From: Procambarus clarkii
Taxonomy: Eukaryota; Arthropoda; Malacostraca; Decapoda; Cambaridae
Assembly: GCF_040958095.1 (NCBI RefSeq)
Contig: NC_091217.1
Coordinates: forward strand, 13,338,749 to 13,402,748
DNA: 64,000 nt
Reading direction: 5' to 3'
The notes below the pieces were generated by a model that was not told where the DNA came from, searched no databases, and saw only the letters and a program-made list of their open reading frames with translations. This document shows, piece by piece, positions 1 through 57,059 of this stretch. Within the stretch, counting starts at the first letter, position 1; every line of letters begins with the position of its first letter. Both the position numbers and the translations under genes were made by a program.

Positions 1-1050
1 TGTTACACACATGTGGATGTTTGTGTCACACACATGGATGTTTGTGTCTCACACATGGATGTTTGTGTCACATACATGTGGATGTTTGTGTTACACACAT
101 GTGGATGTTTGTGTCACACACATGGATGTTTGTGTCACACACATGGATGTTTGTGTCTCACACATGGATGTTTGTGTCACATACATGTGGATGTTTGTGT
201 TACACACATGTGGATGTTTGTGTCACACACGTGGATGTTTGTGTTACACACATGGATGTTTGTGTCTCACACATGGATGTTTGTGTCACATACATGTGGA
301 TGTTTGTGTTACACACATGTGGATGTTTGTGTCACACACATGTGGATGTTTGTGTCACACACATGTGGATGTTTGTGTCACACACATGTGGATGTTTGTG
401 TTACACACATGGATGTTTGTGTCTCACACATGGATGTTTGTGTCACATACATGTGGATGTTTGTGTTACACACATGTGGATGTTTGTGTCACACACATGT
501 GGATGTTTGTGTCACACACATGTGGATGTTTGTGTCACACACATGTGGATGTTTGTGTCACACACATGGATGTTTGTGTCACATACATGTGGATGTTTGT
601 GTCACATACATGTGGATGTTTGTGTCACACACATGTGGATGTTTGTGTCACATACATGTGGATGTTTGTGTCACATACATGTGGATGTTTGTGTCACACA
701 CATGTGGATGTTTGTGTCACACACATGTGGATGTTTGTGTCACACACATGTGGATGTTTGTGTCACACACATGTGGATGTTTGTGTCACACACATGTGGA
801 TGTTTGTGTCACACACATGTGGATGTTTGTGTCACACACATGTGGATGTTTGTGTCACACACATGTGGATGTTTGTGTCACACACATGTGGATGTTTGTG
901 TCACACACACATGGATGTTTGTGTCACACACATGTGGATGTTTGTGTCACACACATGTGGATGTTTGTGTCACACACATGTGGATGTTTGTGTCACACAC
1001 ATGTGGATGTTTGTGTCACACACACATGGATCTTTGTGTCACATGCGTGG
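1..1050. repeat. 21/23-bp minisatellite
   Basis: Tandem array of a 23-bp unit (cacacatgtggatgtttgtgtca) and a 21-bp variant lacking one TG. In the first ~450 bases variants (tta-, tca-, tct-, cata-types) recur in a higher-order period of about 88 bp; from about 680 onward the 23-bp unit is nearly homogeneous. The array continues off the left edge. Long open frames in all three forward frames follow from the repeat and are not genes. Confidence 0.97.
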
Positions 1051-1275
1051 CTGCTATTCTTCTATGTAACTACAGTATTATTATTATTATTATTATACGT
1101 TCATGTAATTAACACATTTCTTTAATTTATTTACATTGTTGCAATTTGTATATCAACATATAACTACAATATAAATTGACAGGTGATTATACTGGTGAAG
1201 ATATATGTCTTATGTACTGATGTTGGGGAAGTGGGCAGTACCAGATACAATGTGAGTGTGAAACACAAGGTAGGA
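1051..1275. other. AT-rich intergenic stretch with TTA microsatellite
   Basis: A short (TTA)n tract lies at about 1076-1097. No coding signal or recognisable element is visible in the rest. Confidence 0.6.
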
Positions 1276-1770
1276 CTATGAGGATGATGTTAGGTACTTT
1301 TTGGTCTTCTGAATAAGTCGTAGGTTGGACAATTTTTTTAATTCATTTGGGAGTGAGTTCCATAGATTGGTTCTTTTTATTTGCATGGAGTGTTTGCACA
1401 GATGTAGTCTGACTCTGAGGATAACAAAGATATGTTTATTTCTGGTGTGGTGCTCATGGGTTCTATTACACCTATCAAGGAAAAGTTTCAGATCAAGATT
1501 AGCATTTAGGAACAAGAGTTTTGTACATGTAGATAGCACATGAGAATGTGTGGAGTGAGTGTATGTTTAGCATGTTAAGAGACCTAAAGAAAGGGGCTGT
1601 GTGTTGTCTAAAGACAGAGTTTGTTATAGTTCTGATAGCAGATTTTTGCTGAGTAATAATGAGCTTGAGGTAGTTTGCAGTGGTTGAACCTCATGCACAG
1701 ATACCGTATGAAAGATGGGGATAACTATATAACTTTATAAGTGGTCAAAACGAATCGATGTAAATAGCTT
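1276..1770 (-). mobile_element. truncated 3' end of a non-LTR retrotransposon
   Basis: The minus-strand frame at 1276-1539 encodes the C-terminal tail of a LINE ORF2 (NRTHEHHTRNK followed by LWNSLPNEL), closely matching the tail of the full-length LINE at 4510-9661. Homology to the preceding reverse-transcriptase region can be followed, with frame breaks, to about 1770. It is a 5'-truncated dead copy. Confidence 0.8.
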
Positions 1771-1779
1771 AGCTTGAAG

Positions 1780-2010
1780 AACATATAGTAAACATGCAGG
1801 CGATGAGTCACAATAACGTGGCTAAAGTATGTTGACCAGACCACACACTAGAAGGTGAAGGGACGACGACGTTTCGTTTCGGTCTTGGACCATTCTCAAG
1901 TCGATTGTGAATATCAATCGACAATCGACTTGAGAATGGTCCAGGAAGGACCGAAACGTCGTCGTCCCTTCACCTTCTAGTGTGTGGTCTGGTCAACATA
2001 TAGTAAACAT
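1780..2010 (-). mobile_element. foldback (palindromic) element, copy 1, with 16-bp TSD
   Basis: A 16-bp direct repeat, aacatatagtaaacat, at 1780-1795 and 1995-2010 flanks a 199-bp element (1796-1994). Read on the minus strand it starts GACCAGACC, runs into an inverted repeat of about 75 bp per arm, and ends in a single-copy tail finishing GCCTGC. Architecture and both ends match copies at 21900-22125 and 51613-51835. The arm contains the GGTCC-loop-GGACC-GAAACG-TCGT-CGTC segment that resembles half of a hammerhead ribozyme. Confidence 0.9.
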
Positions 2011-2880
2011 CCTAAATCACATTATATAATTCTATAACCCTTATGCCGCCGGGCCCTGGATATAGCACTTAACACAATTAATATACTGTAATAATCAATT
2101 AGTACACTGTACGTTTTGTTGATGTAAATAGCTTTTACCTCTAAGCTATTTACTAATTAAATTATCAATTATGAGTTTATATCCTACAAATTAATGGTAA
2201 ACCTCTGCCTATATGTATAGTATAGTGTGACGCAAGAGTGGAGGTGGGAGCGTCACGCAGGCAAGATGCATTACAAGGATGTGTGCGTGTACCTGCAGGT
2301 TCCGGTGTTGCAGGGTGCCGTGGAGATGAGCACCCATGCAACGACCCCCAGGGAAGGGGAGGGCAGAGCTCTACTACTTTCACTACCTCTGTTTGTATTG
2401 TATATATATAGAGTACGCTCAGGTAGTTTGTTGATAGTTTAATTCTATGAAATAAGAGGTGCGAGTTCATAGTTTTCGCTAATAAAAATTTATATGACGA
2501 AATGATATGATGTAATTTAGATTATTGACATAACACTGTCCATTATCGTTCACATAATTAGGTTTTTATAATAATAATAATAATAAAAATAATAATGATA
2601 CTAATAGTAATTTAAGGATTTTCAGTAAAATTGTATTGATAAAAGACATTATATAGATACGTTAACGTTTATCAAGCATATTTCATTATAAGGGAAGTCG
2701 AAGTCGAAGACAAAATCAAAACGAAAAATAACACGCGTATAATGTCCACAATAATAACGTTAATTTGGCTAGCTACTAAACAAATAAATCAATTTTGAAT
2801 AATAAAAAAAATAAATTCGCATTGAATATCACTAACTTGTACTTTTTATATATTATAGGTAAAGAGGTAGCAGTAATATA
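2011..2880. other. intergenic stretch, no gene supported
   Basis: AT-rich, with an (AAT)n tract at about 2569-2590. A GC-richer patch at about 2225-2400 is open in short frames on both strands, but it has no recognisable protein similarity and no splice context I can defend. It could be an upstream exon or regulatory DNA of NARS1 or of a divergent gene; I cannot tell. Confidence 0.5.
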
Positions 2881-3005
2881 AGCAAGGAACAGCTGGCAGC
2901 CCGGCACTGTCAGTGTTGTGTCTGGTGTGGCGGGGTGAGGTGGCACTGCTGGCTCTCCTATCCTCTCTCTCTCTCTCTCACCTGGCTCATCACTCTGATA
3001 ACACC
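2881..3005 (+). promoter_or_regulatory. probable NARS1 core promoter and 5' UTR
   Basis: A GC-rich patch in AT-rich surroundings directly precedes the start codon. It contains an initiator-like TCAGTG at 2910-2915 and a CT-rich tract at about 2965-2980. The ATG at 3006 follows ACACC, a reasonable eukaryotic start context. The transcription start is not determined by the sequence. Confidence 0.45.
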
Positions 3006-50180
<47,175 letters not shown>

Positions 50181-50740
50181 TTAAAAATTGATAGTCCAAT
50201 ATCTTTAAAAAAAAAATGGTGTTGTATGTCCTTTATTAATAGGTCGGTATTTAAGAGCTTCATAATTGTTATTCTTGAGTGATTTGAACAGGCACTTATA
50301 AAATGGTAATGGTTTTGATTGTGTAGTTGTACATGTTTGAATAAATATTCAATATTCATAATTTAAACTATTTATGTATTTAATTATTTTTACCCATTTT
50401 CATTAATTTGTACTGGATACAGGTTACAGATAATTTTTTCATGCCGTAAAATTGTATTATCCAAAGATTCATGTTCTAAAAATCTGATGTTATTAATGTA
50501 ATTATTCAAGCTTCATTTTATGTACTGGACATTAACACTTCTAAAATTTCCTTTAGTTTTCTTAGTCCTCCAATTCGCTTGGAAGTTATAAACATTTTCA
50601 TTTTGCTATATGTAGTTAGTACAGTAATTTATCTGTACATTTTCATTTGAACATAGTACATTTTTGGCAAAGGCAGAAACTGCAGGAGATATATTGAAAG
50701 CCTTTTTTTTTTAAATTTGATTGTAGCTTAAAATAAAGTT
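50181..50740 (+). terminator. NARS1 3' UTR with poly(A) signals
   Basis: AATAAA at 50340-50345 and again at 50732-50737, giving a likely short and a longer 3' UTR. No downstream GU-rich element was decisive. Confidence 0.6.
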
Positions 50741-51085
50741 TGAGTATTACCTCTGGTTTTTTAACTGTCTTGAATGGTTCAGATGAATACTAAATTCAGG
50801 GAATAGCAATTTAGAGAAAATAAGGCTTCAAATGCATGCAGATGCATTATATTAATGGGGCTGGTCAAAAACATTACATCTCATTACTTGTACCATTAAA
50901 TTTATATAAATAGCAACTTGACACAAGGTGTTAATTTCTACCTTCACTGAAGAACTTCAATGTCTTGCTCAAACAGGTACAGTAAGTGGACTTGGGATTT
51001 TTTTTTAATGCACTTGAGATATTTGTTTTTTTACTTCATTGTTTTGTGCCACTATAAATCTTTCTAGTACAAATCGTGGTAATGA

Positions 51086-51332
51086 GGAGCCGGTCGGCCG
51101 AGCGAACAGCACGCTGGACTTGTGATCCTGTGGTCCCGGGGTTGATCCCGGGCGCCAGCGAGAAACAATGGGCAGAGTTTCTTTCACCCTATGCCCCTGT
51201 TACCTAGCAGTAAAATAGGTACCTGGGTGTCAGATGTCACGGGCTGCTTCCTGGGGGTGAAGGCCTGGTCGAGGATCGGGCCATGGGGACACTAAAAAAG
51301 CCCCGAAATCATCTCAAGATAACCTCAAGATG
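51086..51332 (+). mobile_element. tRNA-derived SINE, copy 4
   Basis: Same family as 3504-3742, + orientation, ggagccggtcggccgagcga head, B-box mutated to GGTTGATCCC, tail ctcaagataacctcaagatg. Confidence 0.9.
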
Positions 51333-51415
51333 AGTGCTATTGAGGTTGAGAGTCCAGACTGCGTCTGTGAGTGCCAGAACATCTGGGCTCACTGTAGATG
51401 ATGTGCATCATTTGG

Positions 51416-51510
51416 TTGTGTAATTACCTAATTGTAGTTACAGGATGAGAGCTATGCTCGTGGTGTCCCGTCTTCCCAGCACTGTCATATAACGCTTGAC
51501 AAAGAGTGCT
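51416..51510. mobile_element. LINE 3' UTR fragment
   Basis: Matches the 3' block at 37580-37670 (aattac, tagttacaggatgagagct, cgtggtgtcccgtcttc). Confidence 0.75.
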
Positions 51511-51612
51511 GCAATTGTGTGTGCAACTGTTTGAGGTTTAGGAATAGTGGATGTGTGGGGGAATCCCCAAGTGACCAGTTAACCTTGCTGGTGGGAAACA
51601 AGATGTGGCATA

Positions 51613-51835
51613 AATAATTCCACTGTTGACCAGACCACACACCAGAAGGTGAAGGGACGACGACGTTTCGATCCGTCCTGGACCATTCTCAAGTCGATCA
51701 TTCTCAAGTTGAATCGACTTGAGAATGGTCCAGGACGGACCGAAACGTCATCGTCCCTTCACCTTCAAGTGTGTGGTCTGGTCAACATTCTTTAGCCATG
51801 TTATTGTGACTCATTGCCTGAATAATTCCACTGTT
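51613..51835 (+). mobile_element. foldback element, copy 3, with 15-bp TSD
   Basis: Direct repeat AATAATTCCACTGTT at 51613-51627 and 51821-51835 around a 193-bp element that begins GACCAGACC and ends ATTGCCTG. The right arm carries TTGAGAAT, GGTCC-loop-GGACC, GAAACG-TCAT-CGTC. The centre has a small internal duplication of attctcaagt. Confidence 0.92.
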
Positions 51836-52699
51836 AAATAATGGTAAATAGATGAGATTCAGAGGTCACTGGTGTAATAAACACATGGTTTTTGCAGCAG
51901 ACTGCTCTTGTGAGAAATGTCTAGAAATATTAGGAGTCTGCAATAAGTAGCATCACAATCATTGTAATATTTGGGTGCCAGATTTCTATTAGAATATTGT
52001 TAGTATACCTTTCTTACATTAAATATTATATCAGATTGTATTAGACCAAAACCAGAAAGTGTATTAGGTTTATTAGAGCTAACAATTAATTAAATTTAAA
52101 TAGAATTAACATGAAAAATATAGAGTACTGTGTTTTCTATAATGAGGTAGCAACTCAATAGTCATGAGAGTAAGTGCCCAGCAACAAGGCTGGGAACACC
52201 AGTACACAATGACATTTGCCCGTATACACATTTGGCTAATGTGTGCACATTCCTACTCTGGTTGTGCCTGACAACATAACTGTGTCATGTTGAATTATAA
52301 AGTGAATTGGCATAGTACTGTCCTGTAAAATTGGGACTAATGTGGACAGTGTTAAGAGCCCATATCATCACCAAGAGCACTGGCTCTGACTGAAACATCG
52401 CAACAAAGTATTGTAGTTCTTCAGTTACTGGGAATCCTGGTAGTTGCATACCTATATACCATTACAAAGAAACATTGCAATCAGAGCTGGTCATAATGTA
52501 AGGCAATTTCCCACAAATAGGTCAGTGGGATTAAGATAACTATGAACACTATTAAGATTTATTAACACTTTGGTGGTCTGGCCTGGCCTGTCTGTGCATT
52601 CTGGGCTCCCTGTGCTGCTCTGCAATGGGAAGTCTCTTGCAATCATTTCACGTTTTTTGTTGTTGGTTTATAACTGAAATAGAGGGAATGGAGAACATG
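51836..52699. other. intergenic, nothing recognised
   Basis: AT-rich, no coding similarity or known repeat visible. Confidence 0.5.
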
Positions 52700-53210
52700 T
52701 ATGGCAAATACTCTATAAAGCGCCTAAACTGTTGGGAGCATCCGAAAGCTCTCAAAATGTACTAGAGACAGTAAACAAGAGAGGTACCAAATAATATATA
52801 TACATGCATGGAAGATACTGGAAGGCCAGGTCCCAAATATGCACAGTAAAATAACATATTGGAGTGACATATGGAAAGAAATGCAGAATAGAGCCAGTGA
52901 AGAGTAGAGTGGTCATTGGCACAATCGGAGAACACTATGAACATCCATGGTGGTTCAATATTTTCCCAGCATGTATAAGATATATATAAAGGAAATTTTC
53001 AAGAAAAAACTGAAAAGTTTTCAAGAAGTGCTAGACCAACCGGGATATAGAGGATATGTGGGGCTGCGGGCTGCTTGAAGCAACCGCCTGTTGGACCAAG
53101 TTCTCACAAGTCAGTTTTTTTTAAGAAAAGGAGTTTAAGAACTCCCAGAACCTCATCTATAGAGCGCCTAAACTGTTGAGAGCATCCGAAAGCTATATCT
53201 AAATCCATGG
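52700..53210 (+). mobile_element. degraded LINE 3' end
   Basis: Broken forward frames end with a segment reading DQPGYRGYVGLRAA then SNRLLDQVLTS-like, as in CR1-like tails. The block cgcctaaactgttg..gagcatccgaaagct occurs twice (52720 and 53166). Confidence 0.55.
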
Positions 53211-53289
53211 CTATAAATTTGCTGTTAAACTGTTTGCAAATAAGAATAAGTTGTCTAAAGAATGTATTAAACTAACATTAAATGTAATA

Positions 53290-54380
53290 AATGCCCTTTT
53301 GGTTGAGCCACAGTTGCTCCTCGTGGCTATCTTGCAGAGGTTGCGCCAATTTGTCACATCGGTTGCACGAGTTCATTTAACGTACTAGGGACCAGAGCCA
53401 AAACCTGGCTTCCTCATGTGAGGCATAGGGCGTAAATAACATTTCACCAGGAAAACTTCCAGAAAGTCTGTGAAGCTTTACAGTAAACTGGTAGGTTGAC
53501 AAGACTCAAAAACCACTAAACTGCCAAGTATAGATAACCTTTATGGATGCCACTTGTTCAAATATGTGTGTTATCAATTTTGGGTTTGAATAAAAAAGTT
53601 TAATTAACTGGTGGGGCAAGCAGTGTGAATAAAAATTCGGTCCTGAGGGGTTCGGAAAGCGCGTGGCTCTTCGTAACCCCAAACAATACAAAATAAGACA
53701 CAAAACTGACTAGAACCTGGTAGTACCGAATACAGTACTGCCACCAGGCTGCCCAGAGCCGAGTCCAGGGTCAACTATCAGATCAGTTCAGGGGTAGATA
53801 AACACTACAATGAACTACCGAACATGGAAGGGAGGGAGATGGGGAGCCACTGAGGCTCTACCAAAAAGAGGAATTTCATTACATTCAATGCTAGGTTTCA
53901 GGGGAAGCTCCATGGTGGTGCCTTGTAGTTTAAACCACCACTGAGAGTAATAAGAGGGGACTTACCGGAGATGAGGAGAGGCAGCAGGCACCAAGTCAAA
54001 GTAGAGACCAATGGCTGGAACATCGACCCAGGGCAACACAGGACTGAAAAGGACCAGGAACACTGACTAAATACCTGACTGCTATGACTTTGTTAGTCCG
54101 CCAAGACATTAGACAAAACCGCCGTTAGTGCAACAAATTTGCCATCTTCATGGGCCTGGGAATAGAACACAGGCTGGCTAGTCTTGGTGGCACTGCGGAC
54201 AACCTAAGAAATGTGAGCCTTGAGATGGGACCAAAGAGACCAGATCAACCCAAAGAACGTCCACCAAAGCTGAGACGGTGGCACGCAAGTAGTGACAAAT
54301 TGCTCCCACCTGTCATAAATGATGCACCCCCCTGGCCAATTCATCCAGGAATCAATAACCGAAGAAACCGTCTAGTAGCC
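53290..54380 (-). mobile_element. DIRS-like degenerate repeat
   Basis: Shares ordered blocks with 60240-60840 and 62600-63990 (ccagaaccaaaacctggc, caacctaagaaa, cttggaa-type segments). No intact frame. Family assignment by shared blocks with the RT-bearing copy at 31191-32440. Confidence 0.5.
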
Positions 54381-54519
54381 TGAGAGGCCTGACAGCTGAG
54401 TGGACAGCTCTTCGGATTCGTAGTCCCGAGGTTTTGGGTTCGATCCCCGGTGAAAGCGGAAACAAATGAGCAGAATTTCTTTCATCTTGATGCTCCTGTT
54501 ACCTAGCAGTAAATAGGTA

Positions 54520-55591
54520 CAGTGGTACCTCGGAATGCGATTGTCCCTGTATGCGAGGTTTTCGGAAGGCGAGGTGTATTTACTCCAAAAATTTGTCTCG
54601 GAAGGCGATGGTTACTTCGGGAGGCGAGTTTGGACGCGAGTTTGTTGATACGCGTACAGCCGACCTAGCGCGTGGTGGTTCGGCGATCGTCGCCCCTCCG
54701 CCCCTCAGTTTATTATTGTCTCGCGCTCAGTGACTACCCCCACATCAATTCTTCTCGCGGATTTTCAGTGTTTTGTTGGATTTTTGGTGATTTGTCTATA
54801 CAATTTGTTATTATATATCTCACCATGGGTCCCAAGAAAGCCAGTGGTAAGGATAAAGGCCAGAAAGCTCATGTGAGGATGACAATAGAGGAGAAACAAG
54901 AGATCATTCGGAAGCATGAGAATGGTACACGTGTTGTTGAACTTTGTAGGCAGTACAACAAAGCCACATCAACAATATGCACTATACTTAAGAAGAAAAA
55001 TAAGATTATGGGTGCTAAAGTGGCAAAAGGAGTAAGAACATTAACGGCACAAAGACCACAAATACTTGAAGAAGTGGAAAAGTTGTTATTAATTTGGATA
55101 CACGACAAGGAGTTGAGGGGTGATAGTGTTTCGGAGGCCATTATTTGTGAGAAAGCCAGGGTGTTGCACGAAGACCTTCTAAAGAATACCCCTGCAACGA
55201 GTGATGCAGATAAGAAAGAGTTTAAGGCAAGCAGGGGCTGGTTTGAAAAATTTAGAAAGAGAAGTGGTATCCATAGTGTTACAAGGCATGGGGTTATGTG
55301 ATGTGATTATGGAAGGGGACTCCCCTTCCAAACAGTAACTCCTCTCCTCCTCCCCCCTCCTCACCATCTTCCATACGCCTACAGCACTCGACAGCAAGGT
55401 AAGTAATAACTGGAACACAGTTTTGTAGGTTTATTTAGATGAATTAGGTATAAAAATTTAGTTTGATGTGGGGTTTTTGGGGTAGTCAGGAACGGATTAA
55501 TTCATTTCCCTTTATTTCTTATGGGGAAATTAACTTCGGAAGGCGAGGCGTCTCCAGGAACGGATTAAACTCTTATTCTGAGGTATGCCTG
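54520..55591 (+). mobile_element. internally deleted Tigger, 1072 bp
   Basis: TA at 54518-54519 and 55592-55593; termini CAGTGGTACCTCGGAATGCG and CAGGCATACCTCAG (minus). Very similar to the 10324-12711 element at both ends, but about 1.3 kb of the transposase is missing, so it depends on an autonomous relative. Confidence 0.95.
54825..55301 (+). pseudogene. truncated Tigger transposase, DNA-binding part only
   Basis: Open frame of 158 codons from MGPKKASGKDKGQK through both helix-turn-helix domains to SVTRHGVM, then stop at the deletion junction; no catalytic Asp remains. It differs from the 10601-12409 protein at only a few residues in this span. It could in principle make a DNA-binding peptide that competes with transposase; that is inference. 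Confidence 0.9.
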
Positions 55592-55709
55592 TACCTGGGA
55601 AGTTACAGCTGGTACAGGCTGCTTCCTAGGGGTATGTAACAAAAAGGAGGCCTGGTCGAGGACTGTGCCGTGGAACGCTAAGCTCGAAATCATCTCAAGA
55701 TAACCTCAA

Positions 55710-57055
55710 GATAGCCCACCAACTTTCTTTGCCAGAAAAAGGAGATGGTTGCAGACGAAGAAAATGCCTACTAGGGCCAAAAGAGCTGAACCCTTACCTC
55801 TGGAGAAGAGCATGAAACTTACAAACCCGACAACCATGGGCAAGAGCCAGCAAAACTACCGCATTAAGGAAACCTGGAAAAAAGGGAGAAGAAAAATTTA
55901 TGACTGTCCAGAGATTAAGGCAGCGCAGGAGAAGCAAGGACGGGCAGGAGGTGAAAAAATGCACAAGACAACTTGCAGAACAGAGCCATAAAAGATTGAT
56001 GTTAAAAGCCAACAGCAGCAGCTCTGTCAGCACTGCATAAGAGGCAACGGTAATAGGCATGAGATGCCAACCAAGAAATAACCACAAAAGGGATAATACC
56101 ACACAAGCCTAAATTAAAGAATTTAGTTCTGACTTATATCAATGGTTTGAGGCAAACCATCCATGAGAAAGTTGGAAATGCCCTGTATGTAGACTGCACA
56201 GAGCTTTTTTTTTTTTTTTTTTCCCCAGGGATATTCCTGCACAGGCTTTAAGCCTCTGACTGACTCACTTTGCAGAGAGCTAATCCTGAGAATCCAGAAG
56301 ACAAACTACCTGTAGCATACAACACCATGGGACAGAACCAAAGTGACCTCCATCACAGATCAGATAATGAGCCACCAGGGAGCAGTTGGAGCAGAGCCTG
56401 AAAGGAGCCAAATCCTCCATAACACTAGCCACACAGCTGTGAACTTGTGCATCGAACTGGGCACCTGAAGCAAAGGACTCTACTACTGACCCTGGAGAGC
56501 CTGACGAGTGCTGGTCATAAACCCCAACCCAAAGCTGACATGTCTGTAAAGACATTGGCAAAGCTGGAAGGTGCCATGGGACAACCCAAAAAAGACAATG
56601 AGGAAGCTGGTGAAGTAACCAGCGAAGGGCAGCCGAGGTTCGATGATTGCGGCAGCGATGAAATGGGTAGAACTGGAGAAATCCGTACAGAACCCTGAAT
56701 CAAACTGCCCAAAGGGAAGATCATGCAGGGAAAATTTCAGGCTTCTGCACAGATGCTCAGCCAACTCTTGAGTCACTGAATTGGTCAAACAACAGATGGC
56801 AATGGAGCTGTAAGCAGAGTGAGGCAAGAAAAGGTAGGGAAAGTGAGGCCAACTGAGAATCCCAAACAAGACCTATGTACGTACCTGGGATGAAACCAAC
56901 TGGGACTTCTGTAAGTTCACCAGGAACCCAAACCTGTGCGCTGAGAAAGAACCCGATCCCTGGCTAGCTGACACGCAGACTGGCTGGGAGCCCAAACCAG
57001 CCAATCAAGGTAGGCTAGAACTTGAACCTCTAAGAGATGTCAATGTCCTCAATTT
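55710..57055 (-). mobile_element. degenerate DIRS-like retrotransposon fragment
   Basis: Aligns by eye block for block with 31191-32440 (for example aacccaaacctg, gatccctggcta, tggctgggag). Minus-strand reading near 56870 gives FGILSWPHFPYLFLPHSA, corresponding to a DIRS RT-downstream region. It contains a T-run at about 56208-56222 next to tccccagggatattcctgca, which matches in reverse the LINE 3' end at 61440-61490. Confidence 0.65.
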
Positions 57056-57059
57056 CAGT

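Larger units (their letters stand above)
54385..55709 (+). mobile_element. tRNA-derived SINE subfamily B, copy 2, split by a Tigger derivative
   Basis: Left part 54385-54519 (cctgacagctgagtggacag, B-box GGTTCGATCCC), right part 55592-55709 (cctgggaagttac ... aatcatctcaagataacctc). The interruption is exactly at the TA of aaataggTAcctgg. Confidence 0.92.

Noticed and set aside
1-1050. CRISPR-like array
   Set aside because: Repeats are contiguous without unique spacers, and the genome is eukaryotic.
11-1125. Three overlapping forward open frames of about 350-370 codons
   Set aside because: Direct translation of the 21/23-bp minisatellite, open in all frames; no gene.
1780-2010. Foldback element as a standard DNA-transposon MITE
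   Set aside because: 15-16-bp target duplications and a one-sided single-copy tail do not fit known cut-and-paste MITEs.
2177-2470. Small gene on either strand in the GC-richer patch upstream of NARS1
   Set aside because: No similarity, start context or splice evidence; both strands open by chance.
51086-51165. Functional tRNA-Thr gene
   Set aside because: Part of a multi-copy SINE with body and tail; acceptor stem and B-box are degraded in this copy.
54672-55301. Host CENP-B/jerky-like gene
   Set aside because: Lies within TIRs and TA duplication and matches the nearby Tigger; truncated by deletion.
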